64,000 bases of DNA from Halichondria panicea (lineage: Eukaryota; Porifera; Demospongiae; Suberitida; Halichondriidae): the NCBI RefSeq assembly GCF_963675165.1, contig NC_087386.1, forward strand, positions 3,520,169 to 3,584,168, given 5' to 3'. Shown in pieces: positions 32,744 to 43,286 of the stretch. The first letter of the stretch is position 1; each line of letters starts with the position of its first letter. Made by a program: the position numbers and the translations under genes. Under the pieces are notes generated by a model. The model had not been told where the DNA came from, searched no databases, and saw only the letters and a list, made by a program, of their open reading frames with translations.

Positions 32744-32865
32744 TTCTACTTGGTAAACAATCCGCCATCTGAGGTCAGCCTTAGTTCGCTTTGGCTCGCA
32801 AGAAATTTTGAATTTCCCACTCAGGTCTACGGGATTCGTTTTCAAGCCGCCCTCGAGGCCTGTAA
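32744..32865 (-). pseudogene. IS630-Tc1-type transposase gene, 5' part
   Basis: Minus strand reads NPVDLSGKFKIS, then EPKRTKADLRWRIVYQVEG up to 32744. The ADLRWRIVYQxxG motif is the first helix-turn-helix of the transposase whose remainder is at 29459-30256. The two parts are separated only by the helicase element and its 9-bp target duplication. The outer end carries tagcctcgattacaggcctc (read on minus), similar to the helicase element's terminus. Confidence 0.75.
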
Positions 32866-32944
32866 TCGAGGCTATTACTATGGGCTATTACCATAGTAAA
32901 ATCTAATTATGGTTACTCATTAGTAACCACAGTGTACATAGGCT

Positions 32945-33022
32945 TTCACAACACTACATGATCTACATAAAATGTAGGCAATGAATAAAATTAATCTTAT
33001 CAGTGCCTGACCCAGGCCAGAG
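32945..33022 (-). repeat. Dispersed repeat R2, copy 2
   Basis: Reverse complement of 14474-14545 (gatctacataaaatgtaggc ... cagtgcctgacccaggc). Confidence 0.7.
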
Positions 33023-33544
33023 CAGAGCCACTGTCTCCCACAACTCTACCTGAATATAACGATTATGTATACCTGTGCAAAAATTAACTGACTATTAAAA
33101 CTGACTATTAAAAACTGACTATTAAAACCACTACCGTAACGTACTTCTTCAAAGTTTACTATTTCTGCTAGTTAGCCCTCTAAAAGTTGGGCGGCGGCGA
33201 GGTCATAATTAGTGAAAGTTCAAGTAGTGGTGTCATTAGTGGTGGCATAATAAGGATCCAGCATAATAAGGATCTTATTGCCAAATCAATTACAAAATAG
33301 CAAGAGTCCTTACTTAATTAGCTTGAAATCTGTTGTACTGCATATGTACTGCATAGTTTAATGGCTTGAATTACGTGAAATTTATCAAAACATGAAGCCT
33401 TATAAAACATGAAGCCTTATAAACATGAAGCCTTATATAAGTAGCTTCTCCATGGTGATCACTTAACACCTTTGTGTATGCACGCACATTCACTCTTTCC
33501 TTTCAGAACAAGTTTGGCCAATATTTGTCCAGTATTGCAGTTGC
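33023..33544. other. Gene-free stretch with short tandem repeats
   Basis: 'aactgactattaaa' repeats three times at 33086-33135, and 'aaacatgaagccttata' three times at 33388-33437. No coding. Confidence 0.55.
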
Positions 33545-34166
33545 TAGCTAGTGTACACAACTTCTAAGTTTTGGACTCCAATAACAACTGGTACATTGTC
33601 ACCTTTAGCATCATCATCTCCACATAATATTATATCCCCCGTGTCAATAGGATCAATTGCTTCAACTGTACAACCCGATTGTGCTAGTTGCAACTCATGG
33701 TTTCCACCAAACACATTCACCAATAGCGACTAAGTTTATAACTTTCATTAACTTTCAGTTTATTAACGTCACTCTCCCATAAAATCAAATTTGTCTGGTC
33801 AGCTTCCTGCTTTAATTTCCCATTTCCAACACTTACAGGCTCAACATTTATAGTGACACGGTCATCAATATCAAATTCAGATAAATTCATCAGATAGATC
33901 CCTCTCTTTATAATGCAATTTTTAAGCATACATGGTTGGTGATTGTCGCACATTAATTTCAATTTTTTTGCTTGTTTATCTCATCATTGTCTCCCCATCA
34001 AAAAAATTTCGGCTTGAACCAGGAGAACCAGGAGATATACTTTTTCACTAGCTGACACTATTTTTGACGGTGAAAGCGGTGTCATTCTTTTTTTACGAGT
34101 TGTACACATTGTGTCTGTGTCTGTGTCTGCGTTTTGTTGCCATGCAATATTAATTTTAAATTCCAA
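33545..34166 (-). pseudogene. OB-fold (RPA-like) protein fragment
   Basis: Minus-strand blocks are RKKRMTPLSPSKIVSASEKV (34090-34040), then KLMCDNHQPCMLKNCIIKRG, DIDDRVTINVEPVSVGNGKL, KQEADQTNLILWESDVNKLK and NESYKLSRYW, with a stop at 33719. A shifted frame continues VNVFGGNHELQLAQSGCTVE, AIDPIDTGDI and VIGVQNLEVVYTS. The pattern (V.I...V..V.......ADxTNxIxLWExDVxxLKxxxSYKL) is that of a single-strand DNA-binding OB fold similar to replication protein A. The order of a Cys-containing block, OB strand set and QxLEVVYTS tail resembles a small protein repeated in sponge genomes. A stop near 33978 and a frameshift near 33722 break it. Confidence 0.5.
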
Positions 34167-34504
34167 AATGGAATGGTAGTACTGTACACGAATTATTTAA
34201 TAAAATTAATTATGTGAACAATTTTTATCCACTGTATACTGAACAACACACACAAACTTATTTTATTTATAATACACATACTTACTTCAACACTTGTTGA
34301 ACCAAATTTCAGGGTACAATTATTGACAGACGATTCACTAATATCACAATACCAGACGATTCAAGTAGATTTATCACATGTGCTCTCTTACTTCTAATAG
34401 CATGCGCAAATACTATTTATAACTAATTATGCCTTGGTGCAAAATAATGCAGTTCTCGACTTAGTATAATGATGCCCATACATTGCAGCCCATACATTGC
34501 AGCC

Positions 34505-35030
34505 ATTAATTACCTTTAACCGTCCCGCAATAGTGACTTTTTTTGCGAAATTCTAATTCTGCTCGAACTACGCACATCCCTGTACAGAAGAGCTGTAGTC
34601 TAGAATTTTCCAAGCCACGATGTGCCGATGTGCTTGAACAGCTTGAGGACAACAATGGCGAATTCCCCTCTGGTGATGACAGTGCCTATGAAGGAGAGGG
34701 GAGGGGACTATGAAGGAGAGGGGATAGTAGGATACCTCATGCCAGACGCTGATCAACTGTCTGGGACTGAGGACATGCATGACATGGACCTAGACATGGA
34801 CCTAGACGCTAGCGCTATGGACCAGGACGGTGAAAGACCAGGAGAGGGCTCACTGTGTGACTCTGGCAAGTAGTATAGTATAGCTAGAATATCAGTAGTG
34901 TAAGTATAGTATAGCTAAAATAGAGTCTTTATGTGAGCTTGTAAATTTCATAGATCGTTCACCGATATAGTAATACATGTACTTTAAATACATGTACTTT
35001 AAATTTACATGTACTTTAAATTGATATAAT
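34505..35030 (+). mobile_element. piggyBac-like element relic, copy 2
   Basis: Begins ttacctttaaccgtcccgca then atagtgactttttttgcg, and carries the acidic leader (GTEDMHDMDLDMDLDASAMD then QDGERPGEGSLCDSGK) up to a gcaagtag end. Copies at 13513 and 39935 share it. An 18-base duplication (gacatggacctagacatgga) doubles MDLD here. It continues to 'tagtaatacatgtactttaaat' at 34970, which is triplicated. No transposase core. Confidence 0.6.
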
Positions 35031-35032
35031 TA

Positions 35033-35492
35033 TCTTAGCACTGTTACATTCATTATGATGTGAAAATCAAGCTTAGTCAAGCGGCAGATCCATAAAAAAA
35101 TTTTTTGGATTTTATCTCACCGCTGGCCGAGCAGGTGAGCGTAATAATAACCGTGGCAACACATGTTGCACCATTTTATGGCATTTTATTGCTCTGGAAA
35201 CCCGATAGAGAATTCTTAATTCTGTAAATTCTCTATCAGGTTTCCAGAGCAATAAAATGCCTAGCAACCATATACCAATACAACAAGGAATAAAATGGTG
35301 CAACACATTTGCATAACAACCACGGTTATTACACTCACCCGTTTTTATCATCCGTTTTTATCATTTTAAAATGCTCGGCCAGCGGTGAGATAAAATCCAA
35401 AATTTTTTAATTACAGATCAGCCTATCATATAGTATAAAGGCTTGACTAAGCTTGATTTTCACATCATATGAATGTAACAGTGCTAAGATAT
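35033..35492. mobile_element. 460-bp foldback element
   Basis: 35033-35200 and 35230-35492 are inverted: tatcttagcactgttacatt, tcaagcttagtcaagc, ttggattttatctcaccgct, gtaataa.aaccgtgg and gcaccattttat on one side, and their reverse complements on the other. A central gagaattcttaattctgtaaattctc loop separates them. The right arm has about 90 extra bases. The coding strand is empty. Confidence 0.85.
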
Positions 35493-36014
35493 AGTACAAT
35501 ACGTGTTTCAAGACTGCTACTTAGTTGGTAATTAGAACAGTATGCGAAAAGTGGGTGTGGTTTTCTATCTGTAAATTTCTTGTATTATGAAATACTTATA
35601 CCCATGGCAACTGCTTAGTTATTCATATAAATCACATGAAAGCAGAGCGACAGTCATGTGCACCTTGTCCTCTACTGAATGACACCAAATGCGCATAGCA
35701 ACAGTCATTAGGCTGCCCATGCGCACCTGCAAACTACACTGCACTTAATCAATGAACAGCTACAAGGTGCTAAGTAGATGTTTTGACCACTAATTCCTGA
35801 CAAGTTAAGCGTTTTTCTTCTGCAGCAATCCCATGCAGCAATCCCAAGAGGAAGTCTCATACTACTATTTGACAGCAACAGGTAACTTCACTTTTTTTTG
35901 CAACAATTATTAATTAGGATTGAAAATTTACAAAAAATAATTACGACTTCAATACAATAATGATATACTCACATAGTATGGTTAAAGAAATAATTCTAAC
36001 AACAAATAATACAT
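35493..36014. other. Gene-free stretch
   Basis: No recognised coding or repeat apart from a duplicated tgcagcaatccca (about 35822-35845). Confidence 0.4.
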
Positions 36015-39000
36015 TCAGGAATGGATGATGAGCACCTTGTAGCACTCTCCAAGCACTGTCGGGGGTGTGTGGGTGTTACTTCAGGAGCCATAAGTATTCC
36101 TGTTCAGACAGAAAGGTTGATCTTCTGGTTTTGGGATAGAAGTGAACGAAGATGTGGACGAAGATGTGGACGCAATTCATCCCCAATCATATTGTCACCC
36201 ATGCAATAACATTATTTATCATACTGTTAAGCAACGGAAAAGATTACAACCCACAAAAAACGATTGCGACCTGGTCTGCACACAGTGTTAATTGCTCAGT
36301 TTGTTTAAGCGTTAGGACTCACAGTGTTGGTGGGAGGCGACCAGCAAAAGGCTCCTTCCAGTCAGCAATCAAACATATTAAATCGATAGCTCCTCCCACC
36401 ATCTGTCAGCCTCACAGAGTTTTTTCGATTGTCCTGTGCTTGTACATACTAGACAGACCGATTGAGTTAAAGTAAAGCTGTGTGGTAGGCTTGCCTGTGC
36501 TGGTTGCTTGTGCAGGTGGTCCAATCCCCATCGTGTCCTTTCTGCCACCTCCAAATAGACCACCTCAGCGATCTTGAAAACATCACCCTCCTTCTGAGAT
36601 CACCCTGAGGGCATTGGAATGTATTGAGGTAACATGCAGGAGGTAACATGCAGCAGGAGCGTAGCCAGGATTTTTTGGAAGAGGGGGCAAAACCTATCAG
36701 CCACACAGCGCCGAAATTTTGACCGGAAGCCACGCCTCTTAATTATGACGTCATAAATGATTTCTCTATTTAGTTAGTTGGGTGTGGCCTGATGCAAAGA
36801 ACAAGAACTGTCTATAGATTTAGACCAGAATAGCTCACAGTTTAGGGAATAAATCGTTTTGCTTGCCTACTAGCTAGCTAACTGCAGCAAGATTGGGAAG
36901 AAAGGGAGTGCTCAGCAAGATAATCAGCTACACTAACCTGAGCTGAGTAGTAGAGATCCAGAAAAAGGGGGGGCATTTGCCCCCTTTGCCACCCCCTGCC
37001 TACGCCACTGTGCAGTAAGTGTTCAAAGCAGGGATTCCTTAGACACCACAAAGAGCACATTGACAGCATCTCGTACTTCAGATCTGCTCCACTCAACCCA
37101 TCTGATCTCCTGAACACGCCTGAATGCGTGTCACTGTCCCCAATGGACGAGAAATGGCAATCTAGCCTAATCAAGCGCAGTATGCACAGCTCCCAGTTTC
37201 TAAAAGTGAAGACAGGAGGACACACAAATAAATATGCCAATAATTATTATAGAATGCATAATTCCACAGTCTCGAACCCTGGTACAAGTTAGCTCACCCC
37301 GAGTATCTAGTGCGAGTGCCAGCCAAACCACCTTGAGACGTCGCAGCGGTGAGCTGCTGGAGGTTCGAAGACTGGTGAGCGGTGGAGAGGAGGTGCTACA
37401 GATGAGCCACGAGGTGAAAGCAACAAGGAATAAAGACCAGGAGAAGTTGGTGGAGGATCTCAAGAAGACCACAGGGTGCTTCCAGATCAAGTTTTCTGTT
37501 GCAGTTTTCTGTTGCAGAGAGCCTGGCGGTATTGACGATACCGTATCACAAGCTGCGGATCATGAAGGCATAAATACATGTACAGATAACATACTTCCAG
37601 ATAACATACTTCCTCTACCTCAAGCAATTTTCCCTCTTATGTAGCATGTTGGGACCAAATGTAAAGATAGCTTCAGAGAAGAAGATGCGGGCTGAAGCTG
37701 ATTCTCTCGCGTGTGTTGACACATTCCCACTCAAGAGATGGCAGACACAGTGGAACTGCTTCACTCCACATCTTTGGGAGAAGGTAGACACCATGCTCAA
37801 CCAAAATGATGACTGTGTAACACTATGTGCAGCGACTAACCTGGCACCGGTAAAATCCCAGAAAATGAGATATGGGTCAAGCTTGGAGGGGGAGAGAGTT
37901 GTTAAGGTCGACCGCTCAAATTCCCCTATCAACTTGAAGCTGCAACCAACCTCAAGATAGCACTGCAGCGCTTCCAGGACGAGATCGACAACCTGCACAA
38001 CAAAACGTGGAGGTACTAAAAAACCAACAATACACAGTGTCATACTCTTTTAACTTTTAGAGGAAAGAATATTCGAGTGTTTCTCAGCGGAGACTATGAG
38101 TTCCTGTGCAACATATTTGGCTTGTCAGGTGCTGCAGGTACAATTATTAATAAGTTAATACTTCGGGCCTGTATTACACATGTAGGTCGACATTGCTGTT
38201 TAATAGCATCCAATCAGCTGAGGACACCCACCACAGTTGCAAGTAGAAATATAGGCAGCTTGTTGCAGGACCACCACAACTTCATTGCCGCCGGTGGGGA
38301 TACCAAGCAGAGTGAAGCACTTCAATAACTGCATTAGGGAACCTTTTTTCAAACAAATTCCTTTGAATCAAGTACCACTCACCTTATCTCCAATGGAAAC
38401 GTAGGTTTGCCCACCAGGGCTACACATAAGTTTGGGAATATTCTACCGCCTCTTCAAACTTTTAGAGGACGAGTGTCATCAACTTGACAGGGCTGTAAGG
38501 GACGAACGAGATAGTCGCGAGAAGGGTGGTCCCACATTTGCCAACTATATGGATGACTTCGCTCGAGCCAGGACCCTCAGAGATGAGCTAAGCTAGACAG
38601 GTTATTTACACGATAAATACACATTTATTAAGTGAACATAATTACAGAGCAAATGATGAAGTAGACGAACTGGTCGCCTTGCTTGTGGAGGGTGAGGAGG
38701 GTGAGGAGGAGGATGTTGCGAGCCCTCCGCTCTGAGATTGAGGAGAAAGCTCAGCAGGCAAAGAAACTAGTAAGAACTAAATCATACACAATGTGTCAGT
38801 CACACGGGCACTGAGTGCGGCAAACTGGATGCTGTGATTGCAAAGGGCTTCAAACGAGAGGATGGTCCCTTTGTCAGAACCTTTGTCAGAACCCTAGATG
38901 CTGCTCTGGAGGTAGTCCTACTATGTTGGAACGTTCGTGGGAAACCATGTTCACCTAACGCTTGAGGTAGGTTTCACAAACAAACACAGCTTAAATATGT

Positions 39001-39850
39001 TGGACATCACTCTCTGCAGCCTGACAACATACATCATACATCATACATCAGCTATGTAACTCAGTAGTGGTGGAGGCAAGAAAGTATACCTACAGAAAGC
39101 TGAGAAGATTCAGAGGACGTTTTCTGTGATGTTAAATCTCTTCAGTAAATGCCACAACCAGAATGCCGTCACAGCATTGCGTCCCTAGGGTAAATACAAT
39201 GACAAACGAAAGTACTTTTATAATCCAAAGGTACATCTCAAGTTTCATGACATTCTATCGGGAGCATTTTCCTCATGCGACGGTAACACCGAAGATGCAC
39301 ATGCTGGAGGTCGACTGGCTTGATGAGTGGCAAGTGGGAATAGGGCTCATGGGAGAGCAAGGGGCAGAGAGTATCCATGCCTACTTCAACAACCTGAAGA
39401 CAACATACCGAAGTATCCCGAATGGTGTCGAAAGGCTTCGATGCATGATGAAGAAACACTTCGTCCACATCGCACCATCCACTGTACTGTATGATAATAT
39501 CTATTGTTTACTTGATAGTATTGTTTACTTGATAGTACACAATAAAAAGTGTCATTTTAAAATGGTTTTAACTCGCTGAAAAGAAAAAAGTGAAGTACGA
39601 TGCAGCTATCAATAACATACCTGAGAGCTTCCTTATAATGTACTGGTTGTTACTTGTCTTTAGAAACGCTTTCGTTGACAGAAGCGCTTCTCTACTAGAG
39701 ACACCATACAACCTTGCCCAAAACCATGTACTGAACAAGCAACTACAACTACAGAGTCTGTACTTCCTGCATAGTCACATACTTGGGAACTCCCCTTCCC
39801 ATGGGGATACTCCTAAGACCAGACTAATTTCTACTGGCTTGTGGTTTTGA
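36015..39850 (+). pseudogene. N-RAG-TP-like (RAG1 N-terminus-related) transposon protein, copy 1
   Basis: Blocks in order are MDDEHLVALSKHCRGC (36021, RAG1-NTD-like start), AIHPQSYCHPCNNIIYHTVK (about 36175), CDLVCTQC, an AT-hook-like GRRPAKGSF with IKHIKSIAPP (36340-36390), a RING-like CLYILDRPIEL..LCGRLACAGCLCRW (36430-36515), NEIWVKLGG (37864), NLKIALQRFQDEIDNLHNKT (about 37960), a gtactaa-type intron, IRVFLSGDYEFLCNIFGLSG (38070-38130), CPPGLHISLGIFYRLFKLLE (38410), GPTFANYMDDFARARTLRDE, EDGPFVRTLD (about 38862), GTFVGNHVHLTLE (38935), YISSFMTFYREHFPHATVTP (39223) and GLMGEQGAESIHAYFNNLKT (39342). This is the architecture of a family in molluscs, cnidarians and sponges whose N-terminus resembles RAG1. 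Stops, frameshifts and deletions are numerous. Confidence 0.7.
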
Positions 39851-39934
39851 AGGAATGTTTATCTTGTCATAATCATGTAGTGCATCCTGATAAACTAAGT
39901 GGTGAAATTTCATTGTTGTGAAACAGCAGTGACA

Positions 39935-40501
39935 TGTATTACTATGTCGGTGAACTATCTATGAAATTTACAAGCTCGACTGTTCATTACTGCTAATTCT
40001 ATTTTAGCTATATTCTAGCTATACTAACTACTTGCCAGAGTCACACAGTGAGCCCTCTCCTGGTCTTTCACCGTCCTGGTCCATAGCGCTAGCGTCTAGG
40101 TCCATGTCATGCATGTCCTCAGTCCCAGACAGTTCATCAGCGTCTGGCATAAGCTGGTAGCCTTTGGGAGGTATCCTACTATCCCCTCTCCTTCATAGGC
40201 ACTGTAATCGAGGAGACATCGCCATTGCTGTCCTCAAGCTGTTCAAGCTGTTCAAGCACATCGGCACAAGTAAACAACCTAGCCATAGATTCGTGCGGTA
40301 AGATGCTAATGAAATTTTAACATAGCAACGTGGCTTGGAAATTTCTAGACTAAATTGCATGTGATTCTTCCTGTATACAGGGATGTGTATACAGGGATGT
40401 GCGTAGTTCGAGCTACTTCCTAAGTATCGCAGAATTAGAATTTCGCAAAAAAAGTCACTATTGCGGGCCACAATTGTGGCCCGTGGCGGTTAAAGGGTTA
40501 A
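39935..40501 (-). mobile_element. piggyBac-like element relic, copy 3
   Basis: Read on minus, it starts at a TTAA (40498-40501) then ccctttaaccgccacgggcc, followed by the palindrome gggccacaattgtggccc and cgcaatagtgactttttttg. It encodes MARLFTCADVLEQLEQLEDS and the same acidic leader (TEDMHDMDLDASAMDQDGER). It ends past cttgtaaatttcatagatag. The CCCTTTAACC end next to TTAA fits a piggyBac-type terminus. The DDD catalytic region is missing. Confidence 0.65.
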
Positions 40502-40523
40502 ACAGTAAACTTATCCATGACTG

Positions 40524-41581
40524 TTGCTACTCAGTACTTATCTATGCAATGCTTCATCATTTAAACTTGGACACATAATTATTATGTTTTCTTCTACCAC
40601 TGCGCTCACGCTTTCTAAAAAACGGAAAGGGCTTTTGAGCAGGGCAGAAAAAGAAACGGGAGGAGCACAGGAACAAAAGAAACATAATGAACTCAAGATC
40701 GGTGCAGTCTTTTGACTTAGTAGCCCTCTATGAATGTTCTATAACATACATGTCAGAGTATTTCCGAGAACACTCTGGTATTCTAAAGTCCATTTCCAAG
40801 AACCGATATGACCTTACTTCTAAGAATGTTCACCAGATATAATAATTTATCACACTCACATATTAATGAATTTTAACTACCACACGCATGGCAAACTCAT
40901 TTGTGCCTCGTGGTACGGTGTAGCTGGAGGAGTGATTTGAGGTTGTCTCCTGAAAAGGCAAGAGAAGCCATTGACTCTCTTTCTCTACCTGAAACCTGAA
41001 ACTTCTAGCGGGAGGCCTGGGACAAGTCAACTTGAGAAGAAGAATAGCTTTAATAGCTTATTAATACTAAGGCAACTGTTAGTTGCATACTTTTAGTTGC
41101 ATACTTTTTCAGATGAGAATACTAGCTAGACCCAATGAGGGAGAGGGAGGGAGGGAGGGAGAGGGAGGGAGGGAGAGGGAGGGAGGGAGAGGGAGAGGGA
41201 GGGAGGGAGGCCTTCATTACTCATTATCCCGCTTCATATACACTTTGCTACCCGTTTACTATTACATTACAGACAAAGTCCGGGAAGCAAGTGACAGTGC
41301 TCTCCATAAATTGAGAGATGGAAGCAAGCGCTAAATTGAGAGATGGAAGCAAGCGCAAGAGCGTGAAGCACGAAATAGGTGGTCCGAAGAAGGCGAAAAA
41401 ATTTAAAATGCGTTCATGGAAACACACGTTTTGTTGTCTTGCTCTCAAAGCTCAAGTCCCACAACTGACTCAGTGCTGTTTAAAGCTGGCCTTGGCATAA
41501 AAGATATAGATAGATGATATCTGATATCTATGTTTGTCAAGACATCCACAACTTCCCTCGATTACGTGAAGTGAAGGAGGA
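40524..41581 (+). pseudogene. Uncharacterised gene fragment interrupted by helicase element B
   Basis: Plus-strand pieces are TLSKKRKGLLSRAEKETGGA (40590-40650), DKVREASDSALHKLRDGSKR (41275-41334) and a shifted VLFKAGLGIKDIDI.ISDIYV region (41478-41530), then CQDIHNFPRLREVKED up to 41576. The AGLGxKxIxx...xxxIhxxfPxL pattern resembles the N-terminal part of a G2E3/HECT-associated protein family that I recall as repeated in sponges and fishes. A perfect 25-bp tandem duplication at 41307-41356 and a GGGA microsatellite between the pieces show decay. Helicase element B begins at 41582 within this coding stretch; its other flank was not found. Family assignment is weak. Confidence 0.35.
41107..41212. 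repeat. (GGGA)n microsatellite
   Basis: gagggagagggagggaggga-type repeat over about 90 bp, purine-only strand. It could form G-quadruplex or triplex structure, but that is inferred. Confidence 0.9.
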
Positions 41582-42821
41582 TAGCCTCGACTCCAGCCCC
41601 TTGAATAGTGGGCCTGGTATTTACTGTTGGCGCGTGGGTGGACAATTAATTTATTATTTACCATATTTTATCTCATTGAACGTTAAAACAGTTATTGTGA
41701 TAAAGAACAGAAAAAAGAAAAAGGAGAGGCTACCTCTCTGCAGACAGAGACAGCTAAGTAAAACATCAGCTCTGTAAACATCAGCTCTGTAGATTTCTTG
41801 ATCGGATACACACTCAGGCGACAAGTTAATCTCATAAGAAATTAGTTAAACCGTACTTATATTGATTTACACAATAGATTTACCATTGAAAGCACTATCC
41901 ATTAAAACACGTCAGATACACACAAGTCCCTCGGATTGTAAACACATTCAGGCCACACAGTTCTCGGATCAGATACCACGTACTTACTCTGTGACCAATT
42001 TTCGGCAAATGTCACAACAATACTTGGAGAATGGCACTGAACGTCGAACAGACACACCAACACTTTGAAGATGGCTTCACTCAGAGACACAAGAGGAGAC
42101 CTTCTTTCAGAGAGAGGTGCACTCTCAGGTACATTAAGGACTGGGACCAGCAATTATTGTTGATTCAGCGAAAACGAAGCTCCGCCCACGATTTTTACTA
42201 TCAATTGTGCAGTAAAAATGGAGTTTTGCTGCTCTAATCTTTAGCTCAAATTCCGGAGCATAAAACCTTAGTTTAAGTGTTTACTTTTTAGTGCAGTAGT
42301 TAGTTCAAAGCTATATACAGGCACTACTGTTAGCGCCTAACAGTGGGGTCAATGAAAAGTAAGTTATTAGCCTTTACATGCAAAATATTAAGCTGAAAAA
42401 GTACATTATTTAGAAAATCTCACCTTTAGCTGATCCCACTGGTAGGCGCTAACGGTAGTGCCTGTATATAGCTTTGAACTAACTACTGCACTAAAAAGTA
42501 AACACTTTAACTAAGGTTTTATGCTCCGGAATTTGAGCTAAAGATTAGAGCAGCAAAACTCCATTTTTACTGCACAATTGATAGTAAAAATGATAGTAAA
42601 AATCGTGGGCAGAGCTTCGTTTCCGCTGAATCAGCTGGTCCCAGTCCTTAATGTACCTGAGCTGGTCCTGTCAAGCTTCACATCAATCAAGAAAGGGAGT
42701 GTCTGGAAAGCAGATGGACTTGCTCTGGGACTTGCCATAGCCGGTCGGTACGGTACCCACATAAACACCAGCGTACAGACTTTCAAGCTAGACCTGGTTT
42801 TCCAACACAGGATAACGCGTA
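41582..42821 (-). mobile_element. RecQ-helicase element, copy B (3' part, inverted)
   Basis: Starts tagcctcgactccagcccct (its 3' terminus), preceded by gaaggagga (candidate 9-bp target copy). On minus it matches copy A: VQCHSPSIVVTFAENWSQSK with YVVSDPRTVWPECVYNPRDL at 41935-42040, SERRSPLVSLSEAIFKVLVC up to 42105, then a foldback insertion (42168-42630), then VKLDRTSS.., the LPTGYGKS-region tggcaagtcccagagcaagtcc near 42740, and ends at the same base where copy C breaks (42821). Its 5' 200 bp are absent here. It has its own frameshifts. Confidence 0.8.
42168..42630. mobile_element. Foldback element inserted in helicase copy B
   Basis: 42168-42370 and 42440-42630 are inverted arms: cgaagctccgcccacgattt, ttactatcaattgtgcagta, gctgctctaatctttagctc, aattccggagcataaaacct, aagctatatacaggcactac, gttagcgccta. 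The centre at about 42360-42425 is unique. It sits between sequences that themselves repeat inversely (tacattaaggactgggacca / tggtcccagtccttaatgta), so an arm of flanking DNA was duplicated with it. Confidence 0.85.
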
Positions 42822-43189
42822 CGGGTCATTCCATGTGAGATCAACACGAAAATCCCTCAGATTTCCTCGAAACTTGGTACATAGGTAAGTAGGTGTTGAG
42901 ATATTAAACCACAACAAAAATTTTTGGTTGAAGTTTCATGGCTTTGTGAGAAACTAATTGTATGTGGTAGTATTAGGCTTTTATTTGATATGCACAAAAT
43001 GTGCTTTCTAGTGAGGTTGGGGTCAAAGATTAATTGGTGAACCTTCGACTCAAGTGTTGAGGCGTTTGGGATATTTATAATTTTTTTATGATAACATTCC
43101 TATTTATTCCACTTATATTTTGTGCTGGGACGCCAATGGGTTTGGGAGATACAGCGCTCTCAGTAACTAGTGGTTGCACTAAGTACACA
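42822..43189 (+). mobile_element. MITE family E, copy 2
   Basis: Starts cgggtcattccatgtgagat directly after TA and the helicase coding (read minus). Colinear with 25731-26191. It ends at the shared ctaagtacaca. Confidence 0.8.
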
Positions 43190-43286
43190 GCTTCTATTGG
43201 CATTGATGAATAATTTAATTTGCAAATAAATGTTAGAATAACAGATTGTTAATAGATAATTACACAAAAAAGTGCTAATTAGTCTC

